A DNA stretch of 64,000 bases, taken from the NCBI GenBank assembly GCA_046330955.1, contig JAXLRT010000003.1:124001-188000 (forward strand). The letters run 5' to 3'. A program made the position numbers and the translations under genes. The stretch comes from JADJPO01 sp046330955 (GTDB lineage Bacteria; Actinomycetota; Actinomycetes; Actinomycetales; Kineosporiaceae). Positions 61,141 through 64,000 of this stretch are shown here, in pieces. The notes beneath the pieces were generated by a model. That model saw nothing but the letters and a program-made list of their open reading frames with translations. It ran no database searches and was not told where the DNA came from. Each line of letters opens with the position of its first letter. Positions within the stretch are counted from its first letter, which is position 1.

Positions 61141-61288
61141 GAAAGCTTGCCCGGACGGCGCACCACGCACCGTTCGGGGACACGATCCTGCGCCGCTCAC
61201 ACTAGCGCCTGACACCTGTCGGGATGAGGCGCCCCCGACGTGAAACGCCGCGGGTGCCGCCGACGTCGCCGAGCGGTCGAGCCGCTCG

Positions 61289-61977
61289 TCACGCCGGACG
61301 GAGCGGGCCGTGCGGCCAACGGACGGCAGGACACTCCAGGGCGGCTCGTAGCCGAGCGAGATACTCCGGTCGTGTGATGTCGACCACACCGAGTGTGCGT
61401 AGGTGCGGCGTCGACCACTGGACGTCGAACAGCCGGCGCGTTTCGCCGTCCCGGGCCAGCAGACCCAGGGTGCCATCAGCGCCACCTTGGAGGCATCCCG
61501 GGTGTGATGGAACATCGACTCGCCCGCGAACAGCCCGGCGATCGCCACGCCGTACACCCCGCCGACGAGCCGTTCCGACTGCCAGCACTCCACGGAGTGC
61601 GCCCAGCCCTGGGCATGGAGCCGCAGGTAGGCCGTCGCGATCTCGTCGGTGATCCACGCGCCGCTGCGGGCAGGATCGCCACACGCGGCCACGACCTGCT
61701 CGAAGGCCGTGTCGACCCGGATCTCGAACCGGCGCGCTGCAGCGCGCAGTGATCGGGAGGCATGGAAACCGTCCAGCGGCAGGACCCCCCGCGGGTCGGG
61801 TGACCACCATCCGATGGGGACCGTGCCCGCCTCACCCAGCCCCATCGGGAACAGCCCGGCGCAATAGGCGTCCACCAGGGTGCGTACCGACAGATCGGCA
61901 CCAACTGCGACGAGATCCTCACCCGGCGCGGCCGAGGCCACCACCTCGGCGAATCGATGCCGACGTCCGCTGACCAT
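61289..61977 (-). pseudogene. aat: leucyl/phenylalanyl-tRNA-protein transferase, frameshifted
   Basis: Encodes Aat, which adds Leu or Phe to N-terminal Arg or Lys of proteins for ClpS/ClpAP degradation. The first part (GLFPMG, GWWSPDPRGVLPLDGFHASRSL read as adjoining motifs, GGVYGVAIAGLFAGESMFH) is in one frame up to KVALMA; the rest (LLARDGETRRLFDVQW, TPHLRTLGVVDI) continues in the next. One base is missing near 61470. Restored length is 229 residues, normal for the family. Error or recent loss cannot be told apart; unlike aroG this gene is usually dispensable. Confidence 0.85.
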
Positions 61978-61993
61978 GCCGTACTGGGGGCGG

Positions 61994-62974
61994 TCAGTGA
62001 CGCAGGTGGGTCAGGTGGCCCTCGACCTCGGCGGCGGCCTCGGCTCCGTAGGCGTCGGCGAACCGCTCCAGGGCCTGCCGGCGGTACATCACGTACTCCT
62101 GGGTGCCCACGGTCTCGATCACGTGCGTGGCGAGCAGACACCCGACCTGGGCGCACCGTTCCGGCGACAGCCCCCAGGCCAATCCGGCGAGGAAGCCCGC
62201 CCGGAAGGCGTCGCCGACACCGGTGGGGTCGGCGATGGTGCGTGCCGGGACGACGTCCACTCGCAGCTGGTCGCCGTTGGTGTCGATCACCACGCCGTCC
62301 TTGCCGTGGGTGGTGATCCGGACGCCCACCCGGCGGCGCACCTCGTCGGCGTCCCACCCGGTCTTGGCGTGGATCAGCTCCGACTCGTAGTCGTTGGTGA
62401 ACAGGTAGGTGGCGCCGTCGATGAGGTCGCGAACCATGGGTCCGTCGGACCACGCCAACTGTTGTGAGGGGTCGGCGGCGAAGGGCAATCCGCGCTGCCG
62501 GCACTCCCGGGTGTGTCGCAGCATCGCCTGCGGGTCGTTCGGGCTGACCAGCACCAGGTCCAGGGGGTGGGCTGCGTGCAGCGGTCCGAGCTCGATCTCG
62601 CGCGCCTCGCTCATGGCGCCGGCGTAGAAGGAGGCGATCTGTGCCTGGTCGGTGTCGGTGGTGCAGATGAACCGGGCGGTGTGGGCCAGCTGGCTGACAT
62701 GGACCGCGGAGCAGTCGACACCATGGCGCTCCAACCAGGAGCGATAGTCGACGAAGTCCTCACCCACCGCACCCACCAGCAGGGGGCTGAGACCCAGGCT
62801 CGCCAGACCGAAACAGATGTTCGCCGCAACGCCCCCGCGCCGGATCTGCAGATCCTCGACCAAGAAGGACAAGGCGACCCGATCGAGCCGGTCGGCGATC
62901 AAGCTGTCGGCGAACCGACCGTTGAACGCCATCAGATGATCTGTGGCGATGGACCCGGTGACGGCTATACGCAC
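61994..62974 (-). CDS. adenosine-kinase-like PfkB carbohydrate kinase
   Basis: A 326-residue PfkB kinase very similar to Rv2202c (adenosine kinase AdoK/CbhK): it opens RIAVTGSIATDHLMAF, and has AHTARFICTTD, FAADPSQQLAW, YLFTNDYE and DPTGVGDAFRAGFL with Asp as catalytic base. It phosphorylates adenosine or a related nucleoside. GTG 62974 has TAGGGT 7 nt upstream, so it is probably leaderless. It lies beside the erpA gene, as in mycobacteria. Confidence 0.9.
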   Translation of the reverse strand: MRIAVTGSIATDHLMAFNGRFADSLIADRLDRVALSFLVEDLQIRRGGVAANICFGLASLGLSPLLVGAVGEDFVDYRSWLERHGVDCSAVHVSQLAHTARFICTTDTDQAQIASFYAGAMSEAREIELGPLHAAHPLDLVLVSPNDPQAMLRHTRECRQRGLPFAADPSQQLAWSDGPMVRDLIDGATYLFTNDYESELIHAKTGWDADEVRRRVGVRITTHGKDGVVIDTNGDQLRVDVVPARTIADPTGVGDAFRAGFLAGLAWGLSPERCAQVGCLLATHVIETVGTQEYVMYRRQALERFADAYGAEAAAEVEGHLTHLRH

Positions 62975-62981
62975 GTCGGGC

Positions 62982-62987
62982 ACCCTA
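62982..62987 (-). promoter_or_regulatory. -10 box of PfkB kinase gene
   Basis: TAGGGT on the minus strand ends 7 nt before GTG 62974 and directly abuts the erpA terminator stem (62988-63019). Confidence 0.5.
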
Positions 62988-63019
62988 CCGGGCACCCAGC
63001 TCCATGGCTGGGTGCCCGG
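62988..63019 (-). terminator. terminator of erpA
   Basis: CCGGGCACCCAGC and GCTGGGTGCCCGG form a perfect 13-base stem with a 6-base loop, 36 bases past the erpA stop on the minus strand. Confidence 0.8.
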
Positions 63020-63055
63020 AGGTCAGCTGTCGGTGGTTCTGCTGACCGAGGAGGC

Positions 63056-63436
63056 TCAGCAGAAGCTGTTGCCGCAGGCGCAACCGGCGCCCGCCTTGGC
63101 GTTCGGGTTGTCGATGGTCAGGCCCTCGCCGCCCTGCAGGGTGCTGGCGAAGCCGATGGTCACCCCGACGAGCTTCTCCTTGCTGAAGTCGTCGACCACC
63201 AACGGCAGGCCGTCGAACTCACGGACGCTGTCGCCGTCCATGATCTCGTCGACGAAGCTGAGCTTGTACTCGAGGCCACGGCACCCACCGGGAACCACCT
63301 CGAGACGCAGCAGCAGGTCGTCGCGGCCCTCGTTGGCCATCAGCCTCTTGGCAAACGTCACGGCCTCCGTGGTCAGCACCACACCGTGGGCAGGCTCCTC
63401 GGGGGCGATCTGGGTCGTGTCGTTCTGCACGGTCAT
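63056..63436 (-). CDS. erpA: A-type iron-sulfur carrier (HesB/IscA/ErpA)
   Basis: A 126-residue A-type carrier. The three cluster cysteines are in GGCRGLEY and the C-terminal CACGNSFC. An extended N-terminus of about 18 residues precedes the fold. It delivers Fe-S clusters to apo-proteins; the nearby Rieske proteins are possible clients. A palindrome resembling an IdeR box lies about 100-120 bases upstream (63537-63555). Confidence 0.92.
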   Translation of the reverse strand: MTVQNDTTQIAPEEPAHGVVLTTEAVTFAKRLMANEGRDDLLLRLEVVPGGCRGLEYKLSFVDEIMDGDSVREFDGLPLVVDDFSKEKLVGVTIGFASTLQGGEGLTIDNPNAKAGAGCACGNSFC

Positions 63437-63536
63437 GGGTGTCTCTCTCAGGTCCGGGGGCAGTAGGGCAACGTGTCCGTCGGGCTCAACGCCGGTCGTG
63501 GCTCGGCTATGCCTGGATCGACGTGAATTCTCCAGG

Positions 63537-63555
63537 TCAGGTAAGCCTTACCCGC
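63537..63555. promoter_or_regulatory. candidate IdeR/DtxR iron box
   Basis: TCAGGTAAGCCTTACCCGC has a perfect GGTAAG-C-CTTACC core and matches the known 19-base IdeR consensus at 12 positions. It lies in the 261-base gap between erpA and the chemoreceptor gene, in which nothing else is clear. Confidence 0.35.
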
Positions 63556-63697
63556 GACCACTGTCAGGATACGGCGACACAGCCCCTCACGCTCCCCCTC
63601 ACGCCGTCCAGTGTGCCGCCCGCGCCGTCACCCTGGTGCCGCATCAAGACCTGAGCATGCCCGGCCGACGTGATGGTGGAGGACGGGAGGTCGGCCC

Positions 63698-64000
63698 ATG
63701 GAGTTCCTGCTGCGCCCCGGCATGCGCCTGATGCGCAGGGTGGGCGTGGCCGGCAAGTTCGGGCTGATCGCCGTGCTCCTGCTCGCACCCATGTGCACCA
63801 GCATGGTCGCCTCCTATCGCGAGGCCACCGGTCAGATCTCGATCGCCGACCGCGAACGCGTCGGGCTGCGCTACACCCGACCCATGGTCGAGCTGGTCAT
63901 CGAACTCGCCCAGACCCGCAACCTCGCCAACCAGGGGGAGAAACCCGGCGACGGCTGGCTCCGCCTGATCCACGAGCTCGACGACCTCACGCTCGAGTCC
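63698..64000 (+). CDS. N-terminal part of a chemoreceptor-like protein
   Basis: The first 101 codons of a gene running off the window. A basic N-terminus (RPGMRLMRRVGVAGKF) leads to a membrane span (about residues 20-38), then a predicted helical extracytoplasmic region. This resembles the sensor part of methyl-accepting chemotaxis proteins or sensor kinases; no output domain is in the window, so the call is tentative. GGGAGG lies 7 nt before ATG 63698. Confidence 0.55.
   Translation, partial: MEFLLRPGMRLMRRVGVAGKFGLIAVLLLAPMCTSMVASYREATGQISIADRERVGLRYTRPMVELVIELAQTRNLANQGEKPGDGWLRLIHELDDLTLES

Noticed and set aside
60214..61977. A continuous minus-strand frame joining Aat to CtaC
   Set aside because: It arises only because the aat frameshift runs into the ctaC frame; the middle part is unlike any protein and CtaC has its own signal peptide.

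Overview
This window is a very GC-rich chromosome segment from an actinobacterium. Supporting signs are a cytochrome bcc-aa3 supercomplex with a di-heme QcrC, lipoprotein-type CtaC and CtaF, DUF5318 and Rv2175c-type proteins, and many leaderless genes. A partial chemoreceptor at the right edge and an orphan Flp pilin suggest a motile or surface-attached soil lineage. A Kineosporiales-like organism is my best guess, but the sequence alone does not prove it. No rRNA, tRNA, CRISPR array, transposase or prophage was seen.

Left part (1-16.5 kb) is accessory and metabolic. It holds a Nudix hydrolase, a metzincin-like zinc peptidase, a Tat-type esterase, and a small membrane protein/Xre pair behind a palindromic promoter. 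Then comes a seven-gene operon (5.1-12.4 kb) with a PfkB kinase, an internal LacI regulator, a FGGY kinase, a LacD-like class I aldolase and a FrcACB-like ABC importer. It starts at twin LacI-type palindromes and ends at a strong hairpin. A PadR regulator with a DrrAB-like exporter and a DoxX-Rieske fusion protein follow. Three copies of an unannotated palindromic repeat (core TCATGCTCC/GGAGCATGA) sit in the gaps of this part.

From 17 kb to 63.4 kb the order follows, as I recall it, the Mycobacterium tuberculosis block Rv2172c-Rv2204c: metF-like, polyprenyl synthase, Rv2175c, Ser/Thr kinase, DAHP synthase, acyltransferase, ArsA-like ATPase, SRPBCC, GT87-like protein, NlpC/P60, exonuclease-GIY-YIG, trpD, ctaE-qcrCAB, ctaFDC, adenosine-kinase-like PfkB and erpA. 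Inserted into this backbone are carotenoid genes crtI-crtB behind the prenyl synthase, a LysM transglycosylase, a molybdopterin protein, two tandem ROK kinases, and a signalling island (38-43.6 kb). The island has a giant pseudo-receiver/disordered/GAF protein, a histidine kinase, a LuxR response regulator and a Flp pilin.

Working together: ctaE-qcrCAB and ctaCDF supply the terminal respiratory branch; crtE-I-B make phytoene and desaturate it; the PASTA kinase, LysM transglycosylase, NlpC/P60 and L,D-transpeptidase serve cell-wall growth; the sugar operon should import and cleave a ketohexose. Two genes (aroG, aat) each carry one single-base frameshift, which looks like sequence error or recent decay. 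Many genes have a TANNNT box 6-8 nt before the start codon, and this was used to choose starts.
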